From: Gemmatimonadaceae bacterium
Lineage (GTDB): Bacteria > Gemmatimonadota > Gemmatimonadetes > Gemmatimonadales > Gemmatimonadaceae
NCBI GenBank assembly: GCA_020846935.1
Contig: JADLCY010000002.1
Location: 310,001-374,000, forward strand
Length of the DNA: 64,000 nt
Reading direction: 5' to 3'
Shown here: positions 1-9,498 of the stretch, in pieces
Position numbering within the stretch: position 1 is the stretch's first letter
Layout: each line of letters begins with the position of its first letter
The notes under the pieces: model-generated
Databases searched by the model: none
What the model was told of the DNA's origin: nothing
The model's input: the letters and a program-made list of their open reading frames with translations, nothing else
Made by a program: the position numbers and the translations under genes

Positions 1-1596
1 ATCGCCGTTCCAGCAATGCTCGTCGCGATCGCCATAGTCCACCACCGCATCCGCCGCAGGGTTCGCAGTCTTCAGGAACTTCTCCACCTCGTAGACCGCG
101 TTGTTCAGGTAGTAGTTGTCCATGTCGCCCACGTAGATCCGCAACTTGCCCTTGAGCTTCGGCGCCAGCCGCGGCCAATCGCGCTGCAGGATGTGCGAGA
201 GATCGTAGTGTTCCTTCCAGTACGCCGCGGTCACGGGGTCGATCTTCCCTGTCTCCTTGTCCCACAGGCGCCGCGGATAGCCGTCATCCCCCACGGGCGA
301 ATACACGCTCTCCCACACGTCCCACTGGTCGCCCGAACGGCCCCTGGTGCCGAGCGTGAGCTCGTACTGGTTCACCTCGGCGAGCGTGGCATCGACGTGA
401 CCGAGGTAGTTCCGATGCCCGGGACGCGGAGTCTTCTTGAAGCGCGAGGGCATGAAGTACGCGTTCGTGTCCTTGTAGATGTCCACGACGGTGTAGTGCC
501 GGAAATCAATCGGGTCCGGGCAGGCCACCCACGCACCGTTGTACTCCTCAGGATAGAACATCTGCACGGCCATGGACTCCCAGCCGCCGGTGGATCCACC
601 GAAGACAAACCGCGCCCAGCCAGCGCCGATGCCACGGAACCGCTTCTCGATCTCGGGAATCAGCTCGTACTGGATCGCATCGCCATAGGGCCCGTTGTTC
701 GCCGAGTTCACCGCGTACGAGTCGTCGTAGTAGGGCGTCGCATGCTGGATCTGCACGAGCAACACGCGCGGAAACCCGGGGCCGGTCCAGTCCTTGTACA
801 GTTGATACGATTCCGCCTGCTGGATGCGGTTGTACCCGGCCAGCGAGAAGCGCTCGGAGTAGTCCGGAGCGAGGTTCGGGTCCGGTGGCGTCTCCCGCCA
901 GTTGTCCGGCGTCGTCGAGAAGTGCCCGTGGTTGATGACCAGTGGATAGCGCGACCCGGGGTGATCGTTGAAGCCCCACGGCAACGTCACGAACGCCGCG
1001 ACGTACATGTCGCGTCCCCAGAACTTCGAGAGCCGCTCGCTCCGGATCCGCACGTGCTTGACGTATTCGGTCTCCCTGAACGCCGGGATCGGCGGGATCT
1101 CCTCCTCGAGGCTCAGGCGAATCACATCGGCACGCCGCGGATCGACCGCCGTCCATGTCGGGCGGGAGTAGAGGTTGCCCGGCTTGATGTTCCAGTGCTG
1201 CCCCTCGCCCTTGTCGGGGGGCAGCTTCACGGTGTGGCCATCGCCGCGGACAAACGTTTCGTAGCGATTGATGATCGCCTGCACGCGATAGCGCCCGGCC
1301 GCGAAATCGGCGAGATGCCTGACGGGGAACCCGTGCGCGCCGGCGTCGACGTACCGCACCTCGCCGGGCTTCCAGTTTTCGACGTCGATCGCGAACGCGG
1401 CACTGGTGCCGAGGCCCCACGAGAACTGATCCTTGGGCTGGCCGGTGCTGTCCGCCGAGAGCAGCACGAGGAGTCGACCGTCAATCGGCGCGGCACTGCG
1501 CGTTGCCGGAAAGGTGACAGCAAAGCGCAGGCGCGCGACGGGCTGCTGCGCCCCGAGCACCGTGGCCGTCGCGAGGAGGAGCGGGAGAAGGCGCAT
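1..1596 (-). CDS. Secreted alpha/beta-hydrolase (putative esterase), C-terminus cut by window edge
   Basis: The open frame starts at an ATG at 1596 and stays open to base 1 (532 codons), so the C-terminus lies outside the window. It begins with a clear signal peptide (MRLLPLLLATATVLGAQ), so the product is exported. The second half has the nucleophile elbow GGSTGGWES, with the Ser codon at 592-594. A late D-E-H-C-W stretch near the edge could supply the catalytic His. This fits the large secreted esterases related to enterochelin-esterase/esterase-D hydrolases. The substrate is unknown. The opposite strand is also open through much of this stretch, but only this frame gives a signal peptide and a hydrolase motif. 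The family call is firm at fold level and weak for substrate. Confidence 0.75.
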   Translation of the reverse strand, partial: MRLLPLLLATATVLGAQQPVARLRFAVTFPATRSAAPIDGRLLVLLSADSTGQPKDQFSWGLGTSAAFAIDVENWKPGEVRYVDAGAHGFPVRHLADFAAGRYRVQAIINRYETFVRGDGHTVKLPPDKGEGQHWNIKPGNLYSRPTWTAVDPRRADVIRLSLEEEIPPIPAFRETEYVKHVRIRSERLSKFWGRDMYVAAFVTLPWGFNDHPGSRYPLVINHGHFSTTPDNWRETPPDPNLAPDYSERFSLAGYNRIQQAESYQLYKDWTGPGFPRVLLVQIQHATPYYDDSYAVNSANNGPYGDAIQYELIPEIEKRFRGIGAGWARFVFGGSTGGWESMAVQMFYPEEYNGAWVACPDPIDFRHYTVVDIYKDTNAYFMPSRFKKTPRPGHRNYLGHVDATLAEVNQYELTLGTRGRSGDQWDVWESVYSPVGDDGYPRRLWDKETGKIDPVTAAYWKEHYDLSHILQRDWPRLAPKLKGKLRIYVGDMDNYYLNNAVYEVEKFLKTANPAADAVVDYGDRDEHCWNGD

Positions 1597-1847
1597 ATAG
1601 AGGGGGACTCCGCGCACGAGGGAAACGTGAGGAACTTCAGGCCGCTGACGTCGCCCAAACACTGAGGCGCTGTACCGGATCAGGCAAGCCGATGCCGCGC
1701 CCGGTACCCCCGGGACGCCACCGTTGCGCGCGCCGCGCGTGACCCCGCGCACGGCCGCTGCTCAGGCGTCAGCGGGTCCGTCGCCCCCAGAGCGTTCAGA
1801 CACCAGGTACGGAGCACCTCCACCCGTTCGGGTCAGGTCGGAGATGC

Positions 1848-2483
1848 CTAACGCGCGGTTGGCAGGATGCCTCGTTCGATTGCCGTCGTGACGGCCGCCG
1901 TCCGGTCGTCCACGCCGAGTTTCCCGAAGATGTGCAGCAGGTGCGTCTTGACCGTTGCCTCGCTGATCCCCAGGTCGCGCGCGATGAGCTTGTTGCTGGC
2001 CCCGCGGGCGACGAGCGCCAGCACCTCCAACTCGCGAGCGCTCAGACTGCGGTCATCGTTGCCGCGCGCCAGACCGACCAGACGCGAGGCGACAGACGGC
2101 GACAACACTGACTGCCCCCGCGCCGTCGCTCGTACCGCCCGGAACAACTCCTCGCGCGGCGCCTCCTTGAGCAGGTAACCCGTGGCGCCAGCCTCGATCG
2201 CGCGCAGGACATCGGCATCGGTGTCATACGTGGTGAGAACCAGCACATGCGTTCCCGGGAAGCGCTGGCGGATCTCCCGCGTGGCACCGACTCCGTCGAG
2301 AACGGGCATGCGCAGGTCCACGAGGGCAACAGCCGGCGTGAAGCGCTCCACCAGAGCGATGGCTTCGCGACCATTCGCTGCCTCACCCACCACCTGAAAG
2401 TCGGACTGCGATGCCAGCAGGCCCTGCAGACCGGCGCGCACGATCGGGTGATCGTCGGCCACGATCAACGTGATGCGACTCAT
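1848..2483 (-). CDS. NarL/FixJ-type response regulator
   Basis: This 211-aa protein has an N-terminal receiver domain: acidic pair DD at residues 10-11, phospho-acceptor Asp56 in ALVDLRMP, and a Lys in YLLKEAP. A C-terminal LuxR-type helix-turn-helix begins LSAREL and contains ATVKTHLLHIF. It is a transcription factor switched by phosphorylation from the kinase encoded just upstream. I chose the ATG at 2483 because it overlaps the kinase stop as ATGA and leaves exactly a receiver domain. A longer start at 2522 would add 13 residues without domain value. The two genes form one translationally coupled unit. Target genes cannot be read from the sequence. Confidence 0.93.
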   Translation of the reverse strand: MSRITLIVADDHPIVRAGLQGLLASQSDFQVVGEAANGREAIALVERFTPAVALVDLRMPVLDGVGATREIRQRFPGTHVLVLTTYDTDADVLRAIEAGATGYLLKEAPREELFRAVRATARGQSVLSPSVASRLVGLARGNDDRSLSARELEVLALVARGASNKLIARDLGISEATVKTHLLHIFGKLGVDDRTAAVTTAIERGILPTAR

Positions 2484-3718
2484 GAAGGCCTGGTCCAGGC
2501 GCGCGTCTCTGCCGTCTGCCACGTCGGGAGCAGGACGCTGACCGTGGTCCCGACGCCCATTTCGCTCTCGATCGCAAGTTCGCCACCGAGTTGCTCGATT
2601 CGCTCGCGCATCGCGCGCAGGCCGAAACCGACTCCGTTCATGGCCTCGGATGGCACGAACCCTGTTCCGTCATCGCGCACGTCGAGCGCGACCCGTTCGC
2701 CCATATAGGAGAGCGTCACCACGACCTGCGCGGCTCGCGCGTGCTTCCACACGTTGTTCAGCGCCTCCTGAACGGCACGCAGCAATGTGATGTCCGCCTC
2801 GGCATGCAAAGGCAGCGCAAGCCCCACCACCGAAGTGCGTACGGCCACTCCCGTGCGCATCGACCAACGCTGACCAGCGCGCGCGATCGCCTCGGGCAGC
2901 TCTGCGTGCTCGAGCAGATCAGGACGCAGCGCCCCGATGACACGACGCAGATCCTCCAGGCTCTCACGCGCTACGCTCCGCGCTCGCCCCAGATGCTCGC
3001 CCACCTCCGTCGACGCCGCGGGCAGCATCTGCTCGGCGGATTCAAGGTGCATGATGGCTGCGCTCACACCCTGCGTCACCGTGTCGTGCAGCTCACGCGC
3101 GACGCGCTGCCGCTCCTCCAGAGCGCCGGCGATTCGCTCCGCGGCCGCCAGGTCGTCGCGAGTCGCAGCAAGCGTCTCCGACAGAAGCTGGACTCGCGCC
3201 GACTGCCGGACGACCGAGCGAAGGAAGAGACCAACGAATACCAGCAGTATCCCCCGCGAAGCGAGAAAGGCGATCAGCTCCACCGCACTCATCTCGGTCG
3301 TGCTCGGGGCCCGCCCCGCCAGTCCTGCATGCCCGGCCAGCACGATCGTGCATCCGATCGCCCACGGCAGCGGGAGCACGACGAAGTACATCGGCGCGAT
3401 CGCGAGACCAACGAGCCAGAAGGAGAGCGCGTGATGGGTGAGCCCGATGTTCAGCGCGATCGCTGCGACGGCCAGCAGCCGCAGGTCCCTCCACCGTGTG
3501 ACTCGCGGGCGCGTGATCGTGTACACCCACACGACCACCCAGCCGATGAGCGCAAGTGTCAGTGGAACAACGCGCACGGGGCCGGGGGCGCCATCCTGCC
3601 ACCAACCGGTGAGCGCAATCGCGAGCAGCACCGCGAACGCCAGCGGCCAGCGGCGCATCCAACGCGTCCAGGCCCAGGCGGCCCACTCGTCGCGCTTCAG
3701 GTCAAGGGAAGTCGCCAC
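2480..3718 (-). CDS. Membrane sensor histidine kinase (HisKA_3, NarL-partner type)
   Basis: This 412-aa protein starts at GTG. About six hydrophobic segments lie between residues 25 and 170, with short loops and no large periplasmic sensor. A coiled stretch and a HisKA_3 dimerisation helix follow, with phospho-accepting His211 in ARELHDTVTQG. The C-terminal HATPase_c domain shows the G boxes DDGTGF and GFGLRAMRERIEQLGG. It autophosphorylates and passes phosphate to the response regulator that overlaps its stop codon by 4 nt. The signal is probably sensed in or near the membrane. The ligand is unknown. Confidence 0.92.
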   Translation of the reverse strand: MATSLDLKRDEWAAWAWTRWMRRWPLAFAVLLAIALTGWWQDGAPGPVRVVPLTLALIGWVVVWVYTITRPRVTRWRDLRLLAVAAIALNIGLTHHALSFWLVGLAIAPMYFVVLPLPWAIGCTIVLAGHAGLAGRAPSTTEMSAVELIAFLASRGILLVFVGLFLRSVVRQSARVQLLSETLAATRDDLAAAERIAGALEERQRVARELHDTVTQGVSAAIMHLESAEQMLPAASTEVGEHLGRARSVARESLEDLRRVIGALRPDLLEHAELPEAIARAGQRWSMRTGVAVRTSVVGLALPLHAEADITLLRAVQEALNNVWKHARAAQVVVTLSYMGERVALDVRDDGTGFVPSEAMNGVGFGLRAMRERIEQLGGELAIESEMGVGTTVSVLLPTWQTAETRAWTRPS

Positions 3719-3891
3719 GACCGCAAGTTACCCACGACCATGAACCTTGCAGCGGCCAATTGACGGAGCGCGGCATCCATCGATCGATGGATGGCCGCAC
3801 GACGAACGAGCGATACAGTGTCGCGCGAGGGGCGCGTAGTGTCGACAATCGCGATGCATCACGCTCGCGAGCACCGACTTCCATACTCGCC

Positions 3892-4857
3892 ATGCGACGC
3901 CTCTTCATCACCTGCCTGCTCGCCCTTGCGGCGTGCACCGATAGCACCGCGCCGATCGGGCGCGAGCCCACACGCGGATTCGTCACCGTGGCCGCCGACG
4001 TCAAGCTGGAGTACATCGACTACGGCGGCTCGGGTTACCCTCTCGTCCTCCTCGCCGGACTGGGCAATACCGCGCACGTCTTCGAGTCCTTCGTGCCCCG
4101 CCTGAGTGGCACGTATCGTGTCATTGCCATCACGCGTCGGGGATTCGGCGCCTCCACCCAGGCCAGCTACGGCTACGACACCGGCACGCTCGCCGAAGAC
4201 ATCCGCACGGTGCTGGACTCTCTCCGGCTGTCACGCGTGCATGTCGTCGGCCACTCCCTCGCCGGTGACGAGATGACGCGCCTTGCCCTGGATCATGCCG
4301 ATCGCATCGGCAAGCTCGTATTCCTCGACGCGGCCTACGACCGGACCGCACTCGGCGCCCTCATCGCCGCACATCCGTTCCCCGCAGCTCCCCCACCCGG
4401 TGGGTTGGATCTGGTTTCCTCGTCGGCGCTCGGCCGATACCTGGCACGCATCCGCGGCATCACGCTGCCGGACGCCGAGGTGCGCGCGACCTACACGTTT
4501 GATGCGGATGGAAGCGTGTCCGGTGAAGTGACGCCTCCGGAGGTGCTGCTGGCGCTCCTCCAGGGCATCGAGGCACCAGAGTGGACGCGGGTACGGACGC
4601 CGTCGCTCGCGGTGTACGCCGTACCCCAGGATGCGGGTGATGTGTTGCCATGGCTCGGCGCCGCGTCACCCGGATGGGCGAGTGCCCAGCGCCTGATCCG
4701 GGACGTCTACATGCCCTTCTACCGACACGAGCGTGAGCGCTTCCGCGCATCCACATCCGATAGCAGGGTGCTCGAACTCCCCGGAGCGAACCACTACGTC
4801 TTCCTCTCGGACCCTGCTCGCGTAGCGCAGGCCATCCGCGACTTCCTTGGACGCTGA
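3892..4857 (+). CDS. Alpha/beta-hydrolase lipoprotein, tandem copy 1
   Basis: This 321-aa protein starts at the ATG at 3892, chosen because it begins a lipoprotein signal (MRRLFITCLLALAAC) with lipidated Cys15. An upstream in-frame ATG would bury that signal. It has the alpha/beta-hydrolase landmarks: oxyanion region LLAGLG, nucleophile Ser122 in VVGHSLAGDE, and catalytic His in the C-terminal ELPGANHYVF motif. It resembles serine esterases, epoxide hydrolases or haloperoxidase-type hydrolases anchored to a membrane. The next gene is a clear paralogue in the same order. Substrate unknown. Confidence 0.85.
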   Translation: MRRLFITCLLALAACTDSTAPIGREPTRGFVTVAADVKLEYIDYGGSGYPLVLLAGLGNTAHVFESFVPRLSGTYRVIAITRRGFGASTQASYGYDTGTLAEDIRTVLDSLRLSRVHVVGHSLAGDEMTRLALDHADRIGKLVFLDAAYDRTALGALIAAHPFPAAPPPGGLDLVSSSALGRYLARIRGITLPDAEVRATYTFDADGSVSGEVTPPEVLLALLQGIEAPEWTRVRTPSLAVYAVPQDAGDVLPWLGAASPGWASAQRLIRDVYMPFYRHERERFRASTSDSRVLELPGANHYVFLSDPARVAQAIRDFLGR

Positions 4858-4870
4858 CGGAGTCACGACG

Positions 4871-5920
4871 ATGCGCACTCTGCTCGCTCATGCATTCCTG
4901 CTCGCCGTCTCCACCTGCTACGCTGGATGCCATCGGGCGGTGTCGCCAGAGCGGCCGTCACCGCAACGCACGGCGTGGGTGGACACCCTGGGTTTCCGGA
5001 ATCGGCTCGTTGGGACCGGGGATACGTGGGTACACACGATCGACTATGGCGGACGTGGACCGGCCCTCGTGTTCCTCGCCGGACTCGGCAACTCCGCGCA
5101 TGTATTCGATGAATTCGCCCCACGCTTCACGAACGCCTATCGCGTGGTCGGCCTCACGAGACGCGGCTACGGCGAGTCAGGGCGGCCCTCCGATGGCTAC
5201 GACACCGCACGACTGGTGGAGGACGTACGGATCGCCCTCGATTCGCTTGGCATTACCGCCGCCGTGCTCGTGGGTCACTCGGTGGCAGGTGATGAACTCA
5301 CCGGGTTTGGTGCGCGATACCCTGCGCGCACGCTCGGCCTCGTGTATCTCGACGCGGCGTACGACCGACACGGCATGACAGCCAAACTGGTGCAGCGCTT
5401 CTTCCTCAATCAGTTGCCACCGTCGGCCCCCGGGCCGCGCGGCGACGATCGCAAGTCCGCGCTGGGCATGCAAGCATTTCTCGAACGCACCTACGGCGTC
5501 CCGTGGCCGCTCACCGAGGTGCACGCCACCCGGCGCTTTGATGCTGACGGTCGCTATGTGGGCGACGCGGGGGCCGGTAGCACCGGCTTCAAAGTCATGC
5601 GCGGCGAGGAGGCGATGGCATACGAACGCCTGACCGCTCCCGTGCTCGCGATGTACGCCACCGAGCGTTCGGTCGAGCGGGACTACCCCTGGATCCGCCA
5701 CATGACGATCGGGCGCGGCTTCAAGTACATGGACGCGCTGCGTGCAAGCCGCGCTCAGGATCGCTTCGAGCGGGGTGAGCGCGAGAGGCTCCGGAAGGCG
5801 CTACCGAACGCTCGAGTCGTGGAACTGAAGGACGCGTCGCACTACGTGTTCATCTCGCACGCAACGATCGTCGAGGAGGAGATGCGCCGTTTTCTCGAGA
5901 GTCTCCACCCGGCCAGTTGA
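4871..5920 (+). CDS. Alpha/beta-hydrolase, exported, tandem copy 2
   Basis: This 349-aa protein begins 13 nt after the stop of its paralogue, with an ACGGAG-like ribosome site before the ATG at 4871. The N-terminus is a secretion signal with two Cys (Cys16, Cys20) in near-lipobox context, so it is exported and possibly lipidated. Motifs match copy 1 in order: VFLAGLGNSAHVF, nucleophile Ser137 in LVGHSVAGDE, LVYLDAAYDRH, and a final DASHYVFIS carrying the His. The shared blocks show a tandem duplication that has since diverged. The two enzymes probably act on related esters outside the cytoplasm. Confidence 0.85.
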   Translation: MRTLLAHAFLLAVSTCYAGCHRAVSPERPSPQRTAWVDTLGFRNRLVGTGDTWVHTIDYGGRGPALVFLAGLGNSAHVFDEFAPRFTNAYRVVGLTRRGYGESGRPSDGYDTARLVEDVRIALDSLGITAAVLVGHSVAGDELTGFGARYPARTLGLVYLDAAYDRHGMTAKLVQRFFLNQLPPSAPGPRGDDRKSALGMQAFLERTYGVPWPLTEVHATRRFDADGRYVGDAGAGSTGFKVMRGEEAMAYERLTAPVLAMYATERSVERDYPWIRHMTIGRGFKYMDALRASRAQDRFERGERERLRKALPNARVVELKDASHYVFISHATIVEEEMRRFLESLHPAS

Positions 5921-5926
5921 CGCGAT

Positions 5927-6535
5927 CTATCGGAACCCCGCCCCGCCCCGCCGATCGTCCGGAACGAAGCGATCCCGCGACGGCATCCGCACGGCCGGGA
6001 GCGACGTGGCGTCCATCACCTGCTCGCGCGGGATCACGTCGTTCTCGGCCAGGATCCACGCGATCACGGCATAGGTTTCGTCAGCCGTGAGCGTGCCGGG
6101 CGCGGTCTGCGGCATGGCGCGGCGGATGTAGTCGAAGAGCGTCGTCGCGTACGGCCAATAGTTGCCGACGGTCTTCACCGCGGCTGGCGCCGTGGCAAAC
6201 GAAAAGTCACGGGACTCGCGGCCCACGAGCCTCGGGTTCGGTGGCACGCCACCCTCGCCACGCGCGCCATGGCACGAGCTGCACCTGGTGGCGTACACGA
6301 CCGCACCCGCCGCCGCGTCACCGCGGCCGGTTGGCAGGCCCTCTCCCGCGGCATTCACATCGATGTTCCACGCCGAGACCTCCTCCGGCGTAGCCGGGCG
6401 ACCGACGTCAAAGCGCGCCGGCATCGGCTCGGCCTTGTGCACCGTTCCGCGCTCTGCGCCAGGGGCGGACGGAGCGCACGCGAGGCACACGATTGCGGCC
6501 AACTGCACGCCGACGTTCGTGCACGCAGGCCTCAC
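5927..6535 (-). CDS. Single-haem c-type cytochrome, sulfite dehydrogenase electron acceptor
   Basis: This 202-aa exported cytochrome has one haem-attachment motif, C85-S-S-C88-H89, and a plausible distal Met ligand in RAMPQTAPG. I place the start at the GTG at 6535: it overlaps the soxC stop as GTGA, has a GGAGG ribosome site 6 nt upstream, and is followed by a hydrophobic secretion segment. A longer in-frame extension is only soxC read in another frame. In this family the cytochrome takes electrons from the molybdenum subunit. It is smaller than the di-haem SoxD of Paracoccus, so it is SoxD/SorB-like in role rather than a strict SoxD. Confidence 0.85.
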   Translation of the reverse strand: MRPACTNVGVQLAAIVCLACAPSAPGAERGTVHKAEPMPARFDVGRPATPEEVSAWNIDVNAAGEGLPTGRGDAAAGAVVYATRCSSCHGARGEGGVPPNPRLVGRESRDFSFATAPAAVKTVGNYWPYATTLFDYIRRAMPQTAPGTLTADETYAVIAWILAENDVIPREQVMDATSLPAVRMPSRDRFVPDDRRGGAGFR

Positions 6536-7824
6536 GCCTCGCCTCCGTAGGTGATGCCCCCATCGGCGGCGACCTTCCAGGAGCGGATGTGATTGTAGTG
6601 GTAGTCGGTGCCGGGTCCGCGCGCGGCCCTGAACTCGGCGAACGTCGGCTGCACGTAGCCGGTCTCGTCGACCGCCCGGCTCATGAGCGTGGCGGGTGCG
6701 CCGTCCCACTTCCACATGTGCGTGAACCGGATCGCGGCCCTGGGTGAGGACGTGCCCTGCAGTTGCGCCTCGATCCACGAGGCACCGCCGTCGGTGGAGA
6801 CGTCGACCGCGGTGATGCGCCCACGACCGGACCACGCCAGCCCAGACACCTGCACCCACCCCTGCCCGACGAGTCGGTTGGGCCAGGTGGGGTACGTGAT
6901 CGTCGACTTCGCATCGAGGTCAAACGAAAAGATGCGTGCCTTGCCACCGGGCAAGGGGTCCGTGTACTTCGAGGTTTCGTCCTTCGACATGTTGGGTTCG
7001 CGATTGAGCTCGAGCCGCCGCAGCCATTTGACGTTCGTGTTCCCCTCCCAACCAGGAAGCAGCAGGCGCACCGGATAGCCGGCCGGCGGCCGCAAGGGCT
7101 CGCCATTCTGAGCGTACACCAGAAGCGCGTCGTCCTGCAGCTTGGACAGGGGAATGCTGCGCGAGAGGAGGGCCGCATCGCCGCCCTCGGCCAGGGCCCA
7201 CTGCGCCTCCTTTCTGACGCCGCCCGCCTCAGCCAGCACGGTCGAGACCGGGACACCCGTCCACTCGGCGTTGCACAACAGGCCGTCGATGTTCTGCGGG
7301 GACAGATCCGGCTTGATGCCCTTGTAGCCGACGCGCCCGTTGCCCGAACACTCGAGGAAGTGCACGCGGGTCACCGACGGCAGCGTCATCAGGTCGTCCA
7401 GCGTGAAGACCATCTCGCGGCCCACCAGTCCGTGAACGAGGAGCTGGTAGCTGGTCGGGTCGATCGTGGGTACGCCGGCGTGGTGTCGCTCGAACTGGAG
7501 GTCGGTGGGCGTGATGTTGCCGGTGAACTGATGCAGGGGAGTGAACGAGCTGCCCGACACGGCGCCTGTCGGCGACCGCCCGGTGACCACGAACGGTGAG
7601 CGTCCACTGGTGGCCGAGGTGGGCGCGCCGAGGACTTTCGTCGGGTCCGGGGGCGCCTCGGGAATCGAGGGCACGGAAGGCGCGGGCGGCGCCGACTGCC
7701 CCGCAGCACCTCCGGGAAGCGTGGCGAAGATGACGGCACCGGCCACAGCCGCTGCCCCACCCACGAGGGCGCGGCGACTGAGTAGCGGGTCGGCGGCTGG
7801 ATCGCCCGATGGCGAATTCGGCAT
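6532..7824 (-). CDS. soxC: SoxC-like sulfite dehydrogenase, molybdopterin subunit
   Basis: This 430-aa protein carries a twin-arginine signal (LLSRRALVGGAAAVAGA), as expected for a folded molybdoenzyme exported by Tat. The sulfite-oxidase fold is marked by FLECSGNGRVGYKG, in which Cys159 is the Mo-ligating cysteine, followed by a Mo-co dimerisation domain. The start is the ATG at 7824, just before the Tat signal. It is followed with a 4-nt overlap by a c-type cytochrome, the usual pairing for SoxCD or SorAB. No soxXAYZB genes are visible nearby, so stand-alone periplasmic sulfite oxidation is more likely than a full Sox system. Confidence 0.88.
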   Translation of the reverse strand: MPNSPSGDPAADPLLSRRALVGGAAAVAGAVIFATLPGGAAGQSAPPAPSVPSIPEAPPDPTKVLGAPTSATSGRSPFVVTGRSPTGAVSGSSFTPLHQFTGNITPTDLQFERHHAGVPTIDPTSYQLLVHGLVGREMVFTLDDLMTLPSVTRVHFLECSGNGRVGYKGIKPDLSPQNIDGLLCNAEWTGVPVSTVLAEAGGVRKEAQWALAEGGDAALLSRSIPLSKLQDDALLVYAQNGEPLRPPAGYPVRLLLPGWEGNTNVKWLRRLELNREPNMSKDETSKYTDPLPGGKARIFSFDLDAKSTITYPTWPNRLVGQGWVQVSGLAWSGRGRITAVDVSTDGGASWIEAQLQGTSSPRAAIRFTHMWKWDGAPATLMSRAVDETGYVQPTFAEFRAARGPGTDYHYNHIRSWKVAADGGITYGGEA

Positions 7825-7964
7825 GGACAAGCGAAGGTGACGAGGGCAATTCTGTAGCCCGCCCCACCGCTTCACTAGTTCACGCGGCCTGCCTGCATGC
7901 TCCAACGCCAGCCGACGCTCCCGGTCGCGGTACCACCGGCCCGCTCATCTTCACCGCTCCGACC

Positions 7965-9188
7965 GTGCGAAACCAGATCCGTCTCTACGCACTCGTCCTT
8001 GCCGCCGCACTGATCCCGTCGGCGTGCTCCCTGAGTGACCGTCCCGGTCGAGCAACACTGCCGACCGAGCTCAGCGCCGATCTCTCGGGCGCGGAGGCAA
8101 GCGCCGGTGGCAACGACATCGTACTCGTCACGGTGACCCCCGATTCCAGTTCGATCGCCATCGGTGGCACAGTCGCGCTCATGGCGAAAGCCTACAACGC
8201 GAATGGCGGCCAGAACCCCTGGGTGCGCTTTACGTGGAGTTCGTCGGCGCCGGCCATCGCGGCGGTGTCCGCGTCGGGTCTGGTGACCGGCGTGAGCGCC
8301 GGAAGCGCGACGATCAGCGCGACCACGATGGGAAACTTCACCGTCGGCACCGCCACCGTGCATGTCGCGGGACCGCCGCCTCCGCCTCCGGGAGGCTCGG
8401 AGACCCTGATCGCCGCGGGCGACATCGGGGTCTGCAGCACAACGTATGACGAAGCAACGGCGACGGTCATCGATGGGATTCCCGGCACCGTTGCCGCGCT
8501 TGGCGACCTCGCCTATCCAGCCGGGTCGACCACGGATTTCCAGAACTGCTATGACCCGTCGTGGGGACGGCACAGGGCGCGTACCCGCCCGGCCATCGGC
8601 AACCACGAGTATCAATCGGCGAACGGCGCGCCGTACTTCACGTACTTCGGTGCCGCGGCGGGCTCGCCGACCCAGGGCTACTACAGCTACGACCTCGGCG
8701 ACTGGCACATCGTCGTGCTCAACAGCAACTGCTCGCGCGTCTCCTGCGCCGCGGGCGCTTCGCAGGAAACGTGGCTTCGCGCCGACCTGTCGGCCACGAC
8801 GAAGGCCTGCATCCTCGCGTATTGGCACCACCCCCGCTTCACCTCCGAATGGCGCGGGGGCAATCTGAACGTCGCACCGCTGTGGGACGCACTCTACCAG
8901 TTCGGTGCCGACGTCGTCCTCAACGGACACACGCATTTCTACGAGCGCTTTGGGCTGCAGAACCCGTCGGCGGTGGCCGATCCCAACGGAATCCGGCAGT
9001 TCATCGTCGGTACGGGCGGCAAGTCGCCGCTCGCGGCGTTCAGCACGATCAAGCCAAACAGCCAGGTGCGGCAGAATCACACGCACGGAGTTCTCAAGCT
9101 CACGTTGGGGAGCTCGAGCTACACGTGGGACTTTGTCCCCGTTGCCGGCAAGACCTGGACCGACAGCGGGACACAAGCCTGCCATTGA
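7965..9188 (+). CDS. BIG2-domain metallophosphatase lipoprotein
   Basis: This 407-aa protein starts at the GTG at 7965, which directly precedes a lipoprotein signal ending IPSACS. No ATG gives a sensible N-terminus. Residues about 50-140 form an Ig-like BIG2 domain (VTPDSSSIAIGGT... SGLVTGVSAGSATI), then a Pro-rich linker. A calcineurin-like metallophosphatase follows, with metal motifs in order: GDIGVC, ALGDLAY, GNHEYQ, YWHHPRF and NGHTHFYER. It resembles surface purple-acid-phosphatase-like enzymes releasing phosphate outside the cell. It is divergent from soxC across a 140-bp promoter region. Confidence 0.87.
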   Translation: MRNQIRLYALVLAAALIPSACSLSDRPGRATLPTELSADLSGAEASAGGNDIVLVTVTPDSSSIAIGGTVALMAKAYNANGGQNPWVRFTWSSSAPAIAAVSASGLVTGVSAGSATISATTMGNFTVGTATVHVAGPPPPPPGGSETLIAAGDIGVCSTTYDEATATVIDGIPGTVAALGDLAYPAGSTTDFQNCYDPSWGRHRARTRPAIGNHEYQSANGAPYFTYFGAAAGSPTQGYYSYDLGDWHIVVLNSNCSRVSCAAGASQETWLRADLSATTKACILAYWHHPRFTSEWRGGNLNVAPLWDALYQFGADVVLNGHTHFYERFGLQNPSAVADPNGIRQFIVGTGGKSPLAAFSTIKPNSQVRQNHTHGVLKLTLGSSSYTWDFVPVAGKTWTDSGTQACH

Positions 9189-9498
9189 GCGGGCGCACAC
9201 CTCGTACGCTCGTACGCCGCTGACGGGTTCGCAGGTCGCGCAGCTCGCCAGGACACCCCGGCACACCCCTTCCGGTGAGGTTGCGCTCGAGGCTCCGGCC
9301 CGGCGGCACGCTCCTGCATCGCGGAGCGAAGCAGCGAGAAGACGCGCTGGCGCTCGGATCGCCGTGCCTGTTTCGTCCTCCAGTCGCTGCCGATCATGCA
9401 TCTCCGGCGTCGACAGGCGCACGACAGCGAATGCCGCGATGCCCGCGTAACCGCATAGCCGCTGGCACCCACATGCTCTCCGCAGGAGGACGACTCTC
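9189..9498. other. Intergenic stretch without a supported gene
   Basis: This 310-bp GC-rich stretch lies between two co-directional genes. Open frames on both strands have no start, motif or codon pattern I trust. The last bases hold a strong GGAGG ribosome site for the aldo-keto reductase that follows. Confidence 0.6.

Noticed and set aside
16-1665. Long plus-strand open frame of 549 codons at the left edge
   Set aside because: It is Val/Arg/His-rich with no recognisable domain. The minus frame beneath it has a signal peptide and a GGSTGGW nucleophile elbow.
6536-6859. Upstream extension of the cytochrome gene to 310 codons
   Set aside because: The added residues are soxC read in another frame. 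The GTG at 6535 overlaps the soxC stop and has GGAGG upstream.
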